From contig OX375880.1 in assembly GCA_947359465.1 (NCBI GenBank), forward strand, positions 10,858,120 through 10,922,119: 64,000 nucleotides of DNA, written 5' to 3'. A model generated the notes under the pieces. The model worked only from the letters and a program-made list of their open reading frames with translations, was not told the DNA's origin and made no database searches. This document shows positions 31,455 to 41,340 of the stretch, one piece after another; the stretch's first letter is position 1; every line of letters begins with the position of its first letter. A program made the position numbers and the translations under genes. The DNA is from Metellina segmentata (Eukaryota > Arthropoda > Arachnida > Araneae > Tetragnathidae).

Positions 31455-31600
31455 TTGTGTCAGCACTTTTTCTATCCACACGATATTTAGTCTAGGTGTA
31501 AACACTTTTTCTATCGACATGATGTTTAGTCTAGGTATCAACAACATTTTTAGCGACAGACCATTTAGTCCAGGTGTCAACAACATATACTACTTACAAT
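31455..31600 (-). repeat. Right subterminal repeats of the Polinton
   Basis: Three to four units of about 36-40 bp with the core actttttctatccacacgat followed by atttagtctaggtgt, diverging toward the TIR. They are inverted relative to the copies at 21866-21960. Confidence 0.75.
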
Positions 31601-31617
31601 TATTATTCACCTTTGCT

Positions 31618-32102
31618 CTAAGGGATGGTTTACGCTCTTTCGACTCGCAAACAGGGGAGGGCTATTAACACAGTGTTAACAATTTTTCTCATCTAATACT
31701 CGCATGTTGTCGCATACACACTTTCACATGAGTCAAACAATAACACACTTTACGTGTGAGCCAAACAATAATACCATCAACATGTTGAACTGTAAGTTAG
31801 GCACTAACATGTCAAGCGCGTGAGCCAGAACTTAATAGTGTATGCGAGTGAGCCAGTTATTAGCAGAGTTTGCAAGTGAGTCAGTTGTTAGCAGGGTTTA
31901 CAAGTGAGTCAGTTGTTAGCAGGGTTTGCAAGTGAGCCAGTTGTTAACAGAGTTTGCAAGTGAGCCAGTTACTAGCAGGACATACAAGTGAGCCAGTTAT
32001 TAGCATAGTTTGCAAGTGAGCCAGTTGTTAGCAGGGTTTGCAAGTGAGCCAGTTGTTAGCAGGTTTTGCAAGTGAGCCAGTTGTTAGCAGTGTAATACTA
32101 CT
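31618..32102 (-). repeat. Polinton right terminal inverted repeat
   Basis: 485 bp, the inverse of the left repeat, with about nine 27-bp units between about 31845 and 32090. Identity in the non-repeated part is very high; single-base differences include ggatgg against gacgg near the inner edge. Long near-identical termini suggest recent insertion or ongoing conversion between the ends. Confidence 0.92.
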
Positions 32103-32584
32103 GTTAAAATTGTTACTGAGAGCAGCCGAGGAGAATTCTTCAAATTTGAATAAGGTCATTCGCGAAATCGTTTTGCTTTTAATAAATTTCATGGATGAAG
32201 ACGTTTGTTTGTGTATGTATGTCGTTCCCAAACGATATATATTTTTTTTGCAAATTTTCTTAGTTCTGGGGTTTTCTAATGTTTACAGAAATTAATCACG
32301 TCAAAAGCCATTTAGATTTAAAAAAATCAAATCTGCTTATCAAATTTCATTTTCAAAAATGGATTTGATTTTAAAAAATCGCGACGAACGGATGAGTATG
32401 AAGGCTGTATGAATTGAACTGAGAGCACTCTGATGTTGAAAGTATGAAGATTGATTCAGTTATGGCGCCTACTTCAAAAGAATAATTAGGCGAAAGGATG
32501 TAATGTGCCACTTGTTTTCATCCAATGCGCCACGTTTGGCGCATGCGCCACAGGTTGGCCACCCCTGGCATACACCATGACCTA

Positions 32585-32860
32585 TGGAGAACTCTATTTA
32601 CTGGGAGCTTTTGGGGAACCTCTCCGGGAAGGATAGTTCCCCTATAGCCCATGTAGAGATTTTGGTGGTGCCCCAAAATGGAGATAATTTGGTGGTACCC
32701 CAAAATGGAGAGCTTTTGGTGGTGCCCAAAAATGAAGATATTTTGGTGGTGCCCCAACATGGAGATATTTTGATGGTGCCCCAATATAGAGATATTTTGA
32801 TGGTGCTCAAAATGGAGAGCTTTTGGTGGTGCCTCAAAATGCTGGAAAGTTGGAAGACCC
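32585..32860. repeat. Minisatellite of about 27-30 bp
   Basis: Around seven imperfect units of ttttggtggtgccccaaa + atggagata between about 32660 and 32843. Open frames here on both strands are by-products of the repeat. It starts only about 85 bp beyond the hAT target duplication. Confidence 0.75.
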
Positions 32861-32865
32861 CTGCT

Positions 32866-32943
32866 TTAAGGGACTGATCCCAGACCGTCGTCAATAGCCC
32901 GTTGTGTTGCTTTAGTACAACGTTAACTTAAATTACCATTATT
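32866..32943 (+). repeat. SINE 3' fragment
   Basis: ctttaagggactgatccca, then gtcgtcaatagcccgttgtg, ending in aaattaccatta; the last about 75 bp of the SINE family. Confidence 0.65.
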
Positions 32944-33399
32944 TAAGATGTTAATAAGTGGTTAAATATTTAAATGTTTTCACTGCAATATTTTAGCAAT
33001 GACACGCCAATGTTTGTAATAAAATCGAGATTTTATTGATCCTTACTGGAATTTTTTGTTTGCATAATTTCAGTCTTTTCCTTCCTCTTTGAGAACAAAT
33101 CAACATTTTTTCAAATTGAGAATTGCATGAACGAAATATTCTCTTATCCCACATTCCAATCAAGAAAACATTCTTTGGTTATAAACCACGTGTGGGCCCC
33201 ACGAAATAGCATGAGAAATCACTGTTTTAAAATTATATTAGTAAAGAGTATGTGAGCCAGGTGAAAATATGATGAATTTTTTTTAATGTCTGGAAAGGTA
33301 GTGATTGGTTAATATGCACTGCACAAATTTGAGTTCGCATTTGCCTACCTCACCCTACAAAAAAAATAGTTATGAGATAGCTAGGTAGATATTCTTATG
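32944..33399. other. AT-rich spacer
   Basis: No gene seen. About 32946-32985 resembles 50695-50740 (agatgttaa...taagtggttaaat). Confidence 0.35.
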
Positions 33400-33681
33400 A
33401 ACGTCACACTGGAGTAACACAACGGGTTACAAAACGGAGTAACACAACGGGCTATGAACGAAGTGGAAGATCCGAGGACAACTCTTCGTAATTTTGATCC
33501 CGAAGTCACACCTGAGATGGCACCTTACACTCCAAACTACCACACCACGCCAACGTGAAGAAATTTGAGGCCATGACAGATTTTGCGTACACCAACCCCC
33601 TTTGTCAACGACGGTCTTCGGTTGGATTTTAACCTTCCGGTTGCTAGTTCGGTACTTTCCCAAGTGGACTACCGCGACGGT
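33400..33681 (-). repeat. tRNA-derived SINE, diverged full-length copy
   Basis: The minus-strand head ccgtcgcggtagtccacttg and B-box-like region are followed by the family body. It ends with a duplicated gagtaacacaacggg motif at 33411-33460. The body shows a few indels relative to the copy at 1956. Confidence 0.65.
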
Positions 33682-34817
33682 CAAGGATCATATCCGAAGG
33701 CAGATAATTGAATTTCGAGAAACATGGAATTTAAAAACAACTTAAGGCTATAATAACTTTAAATTTTATACATAAATAATATGCTATTGCTCAGAATCAA
33801 ATTCATTGGATTATATTCCAAGAACATTTTAAAGTCATATTTATACCGATATTATATCGCTCTTTCATATCATTCTAAGTTTTCTTAAAACTGTTTAAGA
33901 ATTAACAGGAAAACGTTGATGAAAGTTATTGAAAAAGTCGATTGCTTTCAAAACTTAATTTAACGAAGCTTATTAGAAACTTAGAACTGTTATGCACATG
34001 TAAAAATGAAAAATGTTTCCAAACCATTTGCATCGAGTTTTTTCCTTATACAAATCGCAAAAACAAATAAACATACAAAAACTAAAAGTAAAAAACCAAT
34101 TTTAAAACAAGTTGTCATAAAATAACTGCTTTGAGGGATAAAAAAATGTTTTATAAAAAGCTTTGATCTATGATGCAATATAAATAGAAATATTTTAACT
34201 TGTGCTTAAATTTCACATCTGTATCTCAACACCCTAAAAAAGTGTACAGTATCTTGGTGACGATATATCTCGTCATTGGAAAAATTGACCAAATCTTAAT
34301 GGACGAGGTATACCATCGAACAGAACGGCATACAATATAGATTAAATGTAATTTTTAGTAAATAAAGTAATTTTTTCGGCAAATTTTGTCAAACCTTTTG
34401 CATGTACTTTACATCAACAATAATTAAATTCTTATTAAAAATGTGTTTTAGAGTATGACCGAAAGATTCAGTTGAAGATTATGTTGCGGGGATTTCGCTT
34501 AAGTCACAGCAGTAAATGTACTATGAGAAATTATATTTAAGACATGAACGTTCATTTCCCATGCATCTAAAGGGAATACCTGAGGGATGTGTTGGATACA
34601 CGGGGGCAGAAAGTGCTTAAAAATGCGACGTACGTCACAGAATAAAGTCTTTGTAGGACAATTTTTCCTTCATTTTATCAAATTTTGTTTTCATTCATCA
34701 ATTTAATAATTTTCATTCTGCAGTGCAAAGCGCGCTCCTTGCCACACCTTTTTTCTATTCTAGCTACGGAACATCCTCCCTACACCGCCCAAATGACCAC
34801 AAACACTTTATAAATAA
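33682..34817. other. AT-rich spacer
   Basis: No recognisable gene or mobile element. If the peptide gene at 36563-36738 is real, this may be intron or downstream sequence of it. Confidence 0.4.
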
Positions 34818-36156
34818 CACATCTTCTGTCGATGACAAAATATTTAACTTCAAAAGTTATCGACCGAATTGCAAATTCTGAAAGCAAAACTTGTTTTTAA
34901 ATAAAGAGTAAGTTAATTAACACATCTTCTGTCGATGACAAAATATTTAACTTCAAAAGTTATCGACCGAATTGCAAATTCTGAAAGCAAAACTTGTTTT
35001 TAAATAAAGAGTAAGTTAATTAACACATCTTCTGTCGATGACAAAATATTTAACTTCAAAAGTTATCGACCGAATTGCAAATTCTGAAAGCAAAACTTGT
35101 TTTTAAATAAAGAGTAAGTTAATTAACACATCTTCTGTCGATGACAAAATATTTAACTTCAAAAGTTATCGACCGAATTGCAAATTCTGAAAGCAAAACT
35201 TGTTTTTAAATAAAGAGTAAGTTAATTAACACATCTTCTGTCGATGACAAAATATTTAACTTCAAAAGTTATCGACCGAATTGCAAATTCTGAAAGCAAA
35301 ACTTGTTTTTAAATAAAGAGTAAGTTAATTAACACATCTTCTGTCGATGACAAAATATTTAACTTCAAAAGTTATCGACCGAATTGCAAATTCTGAAAGC
35401 AAAACTTGTTTTTAAATAAAGAGTAAGTTAATTAACACATCTTCTGTCGATGACAAAATATTTAACTTCAAAAGTTATCGACCGAATTGCAAATTCTGAA
35501 AGCAAAACTTGTTTTTAAATAAAGAGTAAGTTAATTAACACATCTTCTGTCGATGACAAAATATTTAACTTCAAAAGTTATCGACCGAATTGCAAATTCT
35601 GAAAGCAAAACTTGTTTTTAAATAAAGAGTAAGTTAATTAACACATCTTCTGTCGATGACAAAATATTTAACTTCAAAAGTTATCGACCGAATTGCAAAT
35701 TCTGAAAGCAAAACTTGTTTTTAAATAAAGAGTAAGTTAATTAACACATCTTCTGTCGATGACAAAATATTTAACTTCAAAAGTTATCGACCGAATTGCA
35801 AATTCTGAAAGCAAAACTTGTTTTTAAATAAAGAGTAAGTTAATTAACACATCTTCTGTCGATGACAAAATATTTAACTTCAAAAGTTATCGACCGAATT
35901 GCAAATTCTGAAAGCAAAACTTGTTTTTAAATAAAGAGTAAGTTAATTAACACATCTTCTGTCGATGACAAAATATTTAACTTCAAAAGTTATCGACCGA
36001 ATTGCAAATTCTGAAAGCAAAACTTGTTTTTAAATAAAGAGTAAGTTAATTAACACATCTTCTGTCGATGACAAAATATTTAACTTCAAAAGTTATCGAC
36101 CGAATTGCAAATTCTGAAAGCAAAACTTGTTTTTAAATAAAGAGTAAGTTAATTAA
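34818..36156. repeat. Tandem array, 13 copies of a 103-bp unit
   Basis: The unit begins cacatcttctgtcgatgaca and ends gtaagttaattaa; start positions step by 103 (34818, 34921, 35024 ... 36054). By eye the copies are identical apart from the bases just before the first one. Each unit contains a dyad: gtcgatgac and gttatcgac arms around aacttcaaaagtt. It encodes nothing. Either a very recently amplified or homogenised satellite, or an assembly expansion. Confidence 0.95.
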
Positions 36157-36562
36157 TTTTGATGTTTTATTATAAATATGTAATACATATTGAGCTGATA
36201 ATTGTGTTTTACGTCTGTTTTTGATTTGACCGCAGTCTTCAAAATTCGGACAAAATGGCCACAGAACAATTGAAATTGCTTGGAGTTGTGTTGCAGAACA
36301 CTGAGTATAATTCTACACCTGGGGGTCACATCTTTATGGACGAAATATCTCGTTGAAACCAATCGGAGGGTGAAAAAAAGCAAAGGTCAAATTTAAATAT
36401 TCTCATTTAGCATTTTCAGATTTGCTTTTAAACCAAACATCGACAGCACATTTAGAAATAATTACAAAATGAAACGTGAAATTTAAAAAAAATCAAATGC
36501 GTTCCCGAAAGGGACAGCATGGAAATGGCTAAGTCGAACGCGACCAGAGAAAGAAGCCGTAC

Positions 36563-36738
36563 CTTGGGACGCTCCTTTTGCGAAATTGAAAGTGATAGCA
36601 ATGGCAGTTTCCTATATGCCCTCTGTACAATTTGCAGACCTCATTGCAGTCCAACTGTGGATAAACCTTCTCCCCCGACAGCAACAGGCAGGTCAGGCAC
36701 AGCGTCAGCAGCCACAGCGTTTTGTTCGAGGCGGACAT
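36563..36738 (-). CDS. First coding exon of a secreted Cys-containing peptide precursor
   Basis: The minus-strand ATG at 36738 opens a frame with a clear signal peptide (MSASNKTLWLLTLCLTCLLL, cleavage probably around residues 21-27). A short segment with Cys at 31, 35, 45 and 47 follows (CNEVCK, then CHCYHF). A tribasic RKR site lies at 53-55. The exon likely ends at 36563, where CCAAG/gtacgg is a good splice donor; read-through would reach a stop at 36529 after 69 codons. An upstream TATA promoter supports a real gene. This is the shape of a neuropeptide or peptide-hormone precursor. The Cys cluster before RKRS loosely recalls trissin, but spacing and Cys number differ. Further exons, at lower coordinates, were not found. 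Confidence 0.55.
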
Positions 36739-36838
36739 CTTCAGCTAAAGGCTAGCGCTTGGGTTCTCTCGGAAAACGGTTTCGGAAAAGCGCGTTGTGG
36801 CCGGGAGAGCGCGTTTTTGAGCTTTTATATCGCGCCGC
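36739..36838 (-). promoter_or_regulatory. GC-rich TATA promoter of the peptide gene
   Basis: On the minus strand gatataaaagc lies at about 36821-36831, preceded by GC boxes (gggcggcgcg, cccgcccaaac) and followed by about 80 bp of GC-rich leader to the ATG at 36738. The local GC content stands out from the AT-rich surroundings. Confidence 0.5.
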
Positions 36839-37183
36839 CCCCGTTTGGGCGGGAGGATGAGAAATGATTCTCAAAGAAACAAATCAAGTCAAGAATTTAA
36901 AAAAAAACTGAACACGAAGAATGGAAAGACAGCTCTGATTGATTAAATGTCAGCTGTGAATCAAACGAAGATGACATTGATGATTGGATTGCCCCAGAAA
37001 TGATTACAGATGGTGAATGAAGAAATCGGAGTTGGGCTGTGAGTTCTAACGAACTATAAAAACAGACATTTTTAACACTTGTCGAAGAAATAAAGACAAT
37101 CAATACCGATGGATATCAAAACATCAATTGCCCTCAGAGGTACTTCGTTTTGAGGTGTGTACGGACTTCATGTACTCGAGGTG
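36839..37183. other. Spacer upstream of the peptide gene
   Basis: A plus-strand stretch at about 36905-37019 reads as acidic residues (ESNEDDIDDWIAPEM) but has an in-frame stop. It could be a transposase N-terminus remnant; not assigned. Confidence 0.3.
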
Positions 37184-37368
37184 TTACCTAGTAATCACTA
37201 CTTTTGAACCCTACTAACCTTCTTTAATTTAGTCTTTACTGGTGTTCACTATCTTCAGCGAATACGGGGTTGTGTTCCCAATGTACCCAAGGGTCATTTT
37301 CAACTTTCAATCCATTACCCTACTCCTCAATCATCTAGACTAAATATGACCCTTTCGCCATGTTATTA
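37184..37368. repeat. Short dispersed repeat, copy also at 50450-50690
   Basis: Shares ctttaatttagtctttactg, ggttgtgttcccaatgtaccc and ctaaatatgaNcctt blocks with 50450-50690 in the same orientation. The second copy has an extra cctcctatat microsatellite inside. Confidence 0.6.
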
Positions 37369-37512
37369 CATATAGACTAATTTTACGAAGTGTTATCTAG
37401 GGATTAATTTTGGAGTGACTTCTCCAATAGAAGCAGTATTGAAGGGAAAAGATGCTAATGTTTTAATGGAACAGTATTAAAGCTTTGCGTTATTTTATCC
37501 AACCGTAGTAAA

Positions 37513-37620
37513 GTGGCAGCGATAGCCCATTTGTAAGAGTAACGGATTAGCAATGGGATGGTTGCGATTTCGGAACTGGATCCAACTAAAGACCATCGTG
37601 TACACGGAGGCTGCAGTAAT
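37513..37620 (+). repeat. SINE 5' head fragment
   Basis: gtaacggattagcaatggga, then ggttgcgatttcggaactgg and an accatcgtgtacacggaggc linker resemble the head of the SINE at 12221. The body is absent. Confidence 0.5.
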
Positions 37621-37904
37621 GTAGCAAGATCAGGTGGAACCCGGTGCGGAACATTTCTTGTCACTCCCCATCAGTGCTGTAGTCGTAAATAAATCAGAGG
37701 GTGTACAATGGGGGCCCCTGCACGGTATACCCTCTAATGGTACACTCTGATAACCGCAGAATTTTTTCCATGGGGAGGCAAAACATGTACTTACACTTTC
37801 CACGGAGGGGGGAGGGGCAAAACAGATACACACACGCACATACATGTGTGTGCGTGTGTGTGTGTAGGAAATCCTTTCTAAGAACCGGGTAGGTATTCAT
37901 TAAA

Positions 37905-38457
37905 CTAAACCCGCGCCTGCAAACGGCCGTAAACATGGTAATATTTCAATTGTTCTTAGAAGAGGCTTTAAATTTTCTGGAACAACTTGGGCGTTTTCAT
38001 TGGTCCCTCAAACCCAGAATAATGCATATTTTATCTATACCAAAAAGTCAACAGATCCTTTTTACCTCCTTTTCTACACGGCGAATAAACCCTATAATTA
38101 TATTTTCTTGATCAAGCATGGATATATTCTTCAAAAGTTGACAATTTTTTTCTTTATCATCAGAACAAAGTCTGGATTTCAATCTATCGAGTTTACTTAA
38201 AAGGAATTGCTTATGATTAATAGGTATTATTTTGAAATTATATACTAAGGTTATATATATCTTGAAATAGAAACTTTTCTTTTGCTGTCCCATATTAGTT
38301 GTTGCTATCTGCGTTTAACGTGATGTTTCGTGCTATGTTTGCTAGGAAAAACAAAACAGTGTTCGTAGTTTCTAATAAAAACCAGAGGGTATACGGAAAT
38401 TTCTGGAAAAACCAGAGGGTATACGGCGTATACCGCCGTATACCCTCCACTACAGCC
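37905..38457. mobile_element. Deletion derivative of the minus-strand hAT family
   Basis: 37905-38300 resembles 1575-1740 plus 2298-2530 without the SINE pair. 38317-38457 resembles 5921-6016 with the same acagccctg end. The central transposase is missing, so this is a short non-autonomous relative. The comparison also shows that the SINE pair at 1754-2284 was inserted into the family later. The left end is unclear; a (ca/tg)n run lies at 37828-37866. Confidence 0.5.
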
Positions 38458-38551
38458 CTGCTCCCCATTGAAATGATTAAAAGAAGAAAAAATACGATAC
38501 AATTACAAGAGTTATTTTCTTGTTGATTTCTTTGTATTGAGACATAAGCAC

Positions 38552-38761
38552 TTAAAGACTTATTTTCCTAACTTGGTTCTCTGCAAATTTTGAAATGGCA
38601 CCATCAAAATCTATTCCTTTCGCTCTTTTGTTTTCATTTGACAAGATAGCTAATGCAGAGAGCCGAGCTTTACTCATAGTAGACCCAAGATAACTCTTGA
38701 TTAATTTTAGTTTTGAAAACCTCCTCTCACATGATGCAACTGAAACACATATTGTTAACAA
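38552..38761 (-). pseudogene. hATC dimerisation domain fragment (ZMYM1-like hAT)
   Basis: The minus strand reads LTICVSVASCERRFSKLKLI, then STMSKARLSALAILSNE, and ends in FAENQVRKISL. This is the conserved C-terminal dimerisation block (SVASCER.FSKLKLIK..LRSTM) of hAT transposases related to zinc-finger MYM-type 1. Upstream coding sequence is missing after about 38790, so only the C-terminus remains. It belongs to a different hAT branch from the element at 2285-5560. Confidence 0.75.
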
Positions 38762-38825
38762 GATTCTTGAGGCTAAAGTTAGATATAGTAATTAATTCAT
38801 TTTTGAAATAACGTCGTACTAGAGC

Positions 38826-39021
38826 AGGGATGGCCAACCCGCGGCATGCGTGCAACTGTGTGGCACGGCGGAATTTCAACCTTTACGCTGTGTCAGGTAG
38901 ACAATTGCTACCTGCCACAGTGCTTCGTTTACACCAGCGGCATGGTATAGATCTGTGTACGGTGACTGTTATCCCGCTTTTAAATGTGACGCTGGCATCG
39001 ATCACCATTTATGAGCTGTCA
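38826..39021. mobile_element. hAT-type end fragment
   Basis: Starts cagggatggccaacccgcgg, a hAT-like TIR, directly after a SINE tail fragment (aacgtcgtactagag at about 38810). The opposite end is not recognised before the next SINE. Confidence 0.4.
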
Positions 39022-39037
39022 GCTACTGACGTTCTAG

Positions 39038-39337
39038 GTAATGGTAATGGTAATTTTAGTTAACATCGTACTAGAGCAACACAATGGGCTATTGACGACG
39101 GTCCAGGATCAATCCCTTAAGGGAAAGATCCGAGGACAACACCTCGTAATTTTGAACCACGGTCAGATGACGAAGCAACACCTGAGCTGGCACCCCACTC
39201 TCCTAACTTCCACACCAACCCAACGTGAGGACTTTTGGCCACGACAGATTTAAGGTACACCAGCCGCCTCTACACCATACGCTTACAAACATCCATGACC
39301 GGACCCGGATTCGAACCAGGAACCTTCCGATCCAGAG
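39038..39337 (-). repeat. tRNA-derived SINE with a 16-bp target duplication
   Basis: The SINE body runs from the ggtaatggtaatgg tail to gatccagag near the tRNA-like head, which is short by about 25 bp. gctactgacgttctag occurs on both sides (39022-39037 and 39338-39353). This is the clearest target-site duplication of the family and shows LINE-type insertion. Confidence 0.85.
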
Positions 39338-39353
39338 GCTACTGACGTTCTAG

Positions 39354-41046
39354 AGGATCCCTCCTTTTATTCGGTACCCTACACTGTCGATCATGAGGTG
39401 CAAACGCTTTGGAGAAAAGGACCAAGGAAAGGTCGCTCGCCACACAACACTATGAAAGGAAAGCGTCAGTGGTAAATGAAACTCAAGGCTATATCGCTCA
39501 AGTTAGTTAATTAGCTAAAAAGGGATTGGACATGTCGGCAAAAGAGCCGTTCCTGGAGACGATCGAAAAAATCTAAGCGCCACAGCGTAAAAGTTACCAG
39601 TAGCACGCGAAGACATATTAAAAAAGTTAAAAATTTGAAAAAAATAATAATTTTGTCTTCAGGAACTTTGTCAAAATCCGTAAAAACCCTACGCATACGC
39701 TACTGAATACAACAGCTCCGGAAAGCGGCAGCGCTTAACACCAGTACAACGATGCAGTAAGACAGCGTGGTCATGGGACGAGTTGCTTTGCCTTGTCGCC
39801 GTTGTGTCTTGCTATGGTTGTCCGTTCTCGAGCGAGAGCGAGTGCGACACTCTGGTTGTCTGGCTCAGTTAATTTTAAACTGCCTAGCAAGACGTTAAGC
39901 TTTATTAAAATTGTTTTTAAGTTATGGCGTCGAGCGTCGTTGTTTTAAAAATTTTATTTCCACTACGTCAATGAGTAAACCTTCGACATCTTTAAGAAAA
40001 TATGAAGAGGATATTACAGTTCGTGTTTTGCAAAGTGTCTTTGAAGATCAATTTTTGTTTACGCATCAAAATACTTCCAGGCCTGTTTGTTTGATACGTG
40101 GAATTTGTGAAGCAGTGCCGTAAAAATTTAACCCGGACGATCTTTCAAACAACTTCATAGTGATTTCAACAGCAGATATCCTGTCACACTTGCGAACGGA
40201 ATTTTTCAATAAAAAATATATCTTTAGCTGGCCAACAATCCTTGTTCCAAAAGAGAAATGACGAAATGGAAACTATGGTGAAGGCTTCTTAGGAACTTCT
40301 TTCTCTGTTGTTAGCCCGCAAGAAAAAAACCCTATTCTGAAAGAGATAACAAAAAATAGCCTTTTAATATTTGCCCAAAATGTCGGTGGTATAAACGTCA
40401 AATATATGGCACTAATTGTGTCTGGTTTACAATATTGCAAATAATTTTCATTAACTTTGGAGCTCATACTATATCAAAATGTTTTAATATATTTTTGGCT
40501 TTTGAGTAAAATTTTGGTTTTATTTTGAAGCCCTTTTGATAATCTATTTTCATTCAAAATTTCAGGACTCTACGTTCGGGCTGCCGAGTTATAATGTGCG
40601 CAAGCTCGAAAATTACTATTCTGAGATAAATGCAATTACAGTTAAAATAGCTAAACATATTCACGTGCGTTCAAGTAAACAAAATAGATTTATGAAATGA
40701 AAGAGTTGTAGTACATAAACCCGCTTATATTTGTTACACTAAAAATATTATCATCAAAACTTTCGAAAAATATAAATGGCCTCATTCCAAAAATTAATAG
40801 CATAATTCCAAACCAAAACAAAGGAACGTAAACAAACGAACAGCTTAAAATAAATTAGGTGTGTTCAAAAAATCCTTACTACAAACATACAAATGCGAAT
40901 TTTTCATACGTTTTTTTTACCAAAATCGGAATATTTCAAGCTATCTAAAAACATCAAAATCGGAAAATCATTTTTTTTAATGTTTTAAAGGTATTGTACC
41001 CCTTTAAAAATAAAAAACGAAACTTGCAATTATATGTATTTATTAG
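39354..41046. other. Decayed transposon-like DNA, mostly unassigned
   Basis: Near 40065-40130 a plus-strand reading RPVCLIRGICEAVP recalls the BED-type 'KPVCLIC' region of hAT transposases, in a short frame starting at 39971 (MSKPSTSLRKYEED). The remainder up to 40470 reads in broken frames. Nothing is recognised in 40470-41046. Confidence 0.3.
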
Positions 41047-41331
41047 CGATTATAAATCTTCGTTAGGTTCATGATAGCACTTCGGTAAACATAAGATTCC
41101 TTAGAAGTTGATGCTGTTAAAAGCATCTTAAATTTGTCATCTGCTTCTAAGAACCGATGAAGTCCTGACAGCCATTTTGGGGCGTCTTTGATAGTTGGCC
41201 TTGGGATGACCTCTACGCATTCTTATTCATCGGATTGTTCTTCGGCATTCCTTTTCAACACCTGATTGATGATTTTATCATCGATATCTCCTCTGCATGC
41301 TTGAACTTTCTCGTCCACAGTCAGGAAATCA
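41047..41331 (-). pseudogene. Possible pogo/Tigger transposase C-terminus
   Basis: The minus-strand reading DFLTVDEKVQACRG, then IINQVLKRNAEEQSDE, a stop, and LSGLHRFLEADDKF resembles the acidic C-terminal tail of CENP-B/Tigger-like transposases. There is no catalytic part. The mariner inserted immediately to its right. Confidence 0.35.
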
Positions 41332-41340
41332 TGAGATGTA

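Larger units (their letters stand above)
29661..31617. other. AT-rich non-coding right arm of the Polinton
   Basis: About 1.9 kb very rich in A and T, with no open frame above about 70 codons and no polymerase-like motif on either strand. It includes a tRNA-like segment (31262-31350) and subterminal repeats (31455-31600). Confidence 0.6.
20162..32102 (+). mobile_element. Polinton/Maverick element lacking a visible DNA polymerase B
   Basis: The element begins AGTAGTATTACACTGC at 20162 and ends with its exact inverse at 32102. The 6-bp direct repeat gttaaa flanks it at 20156-20161 and 32103-32108. The AG...CT ends, 6-bp duplication, hundreds of bp of terminal inverted repeat, and the genes for integrase, packaging ATPase, adenain-like protease and capsid proteins are Polinton hallmarks. 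Polintons are normally about 15-20 kb and encode a protein-primed polymerase; this one is 11.9 kb and shows none. The main genes are all on the plus strand and overlap or nearly abut, as in a virus. Several are broken. Confidence 0.93.
19607..32567. mobile_element. hAT-type element carrying a Polinton inside
   Basis: Begins caggggtggccaacc at 19607 and ends with its exact inverse at 32567. An 8-bp direct repeat gcatacac flanks it at 19599-19606 and 32568-32575, the classical hAT target-site duplication. Past the 15-bp TIR both ends carry scattered gcgcca motifs. Without the Polinton the element would be only about 1 kb and shows no transposase, so it is non-autonomous. The Polinton sits at 20162-32102 with its own separate target duplication. 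Confidence 0.88.

Noticed and set aside
29661..31617. Eroded DNA polymerase B in the Polinton right arm
   Set aside because: I looked for polymerase or exonuclease motifs in all frames and saw none. The stretch is extremely AT-rich with dense stops.
32518..32894. Repetitive GHHQN-type protein on the minus strand
   Set aside because: Open only because the underlying minisatellite has a unit length compatible with the frame; similar frames are open on both strands.
34818..36156. CRISPR-like array
   Set aside because: The whole 103-bp unit repeats without variable spacers, and the sequence is eukaryotic. It is a tandem satellite.
37694..37936. Short Cys/His-rich open frames on both strands
   Set aside because: They run across a (ca/tg)n microsatellite and hAT end sequence and have no supporting features.
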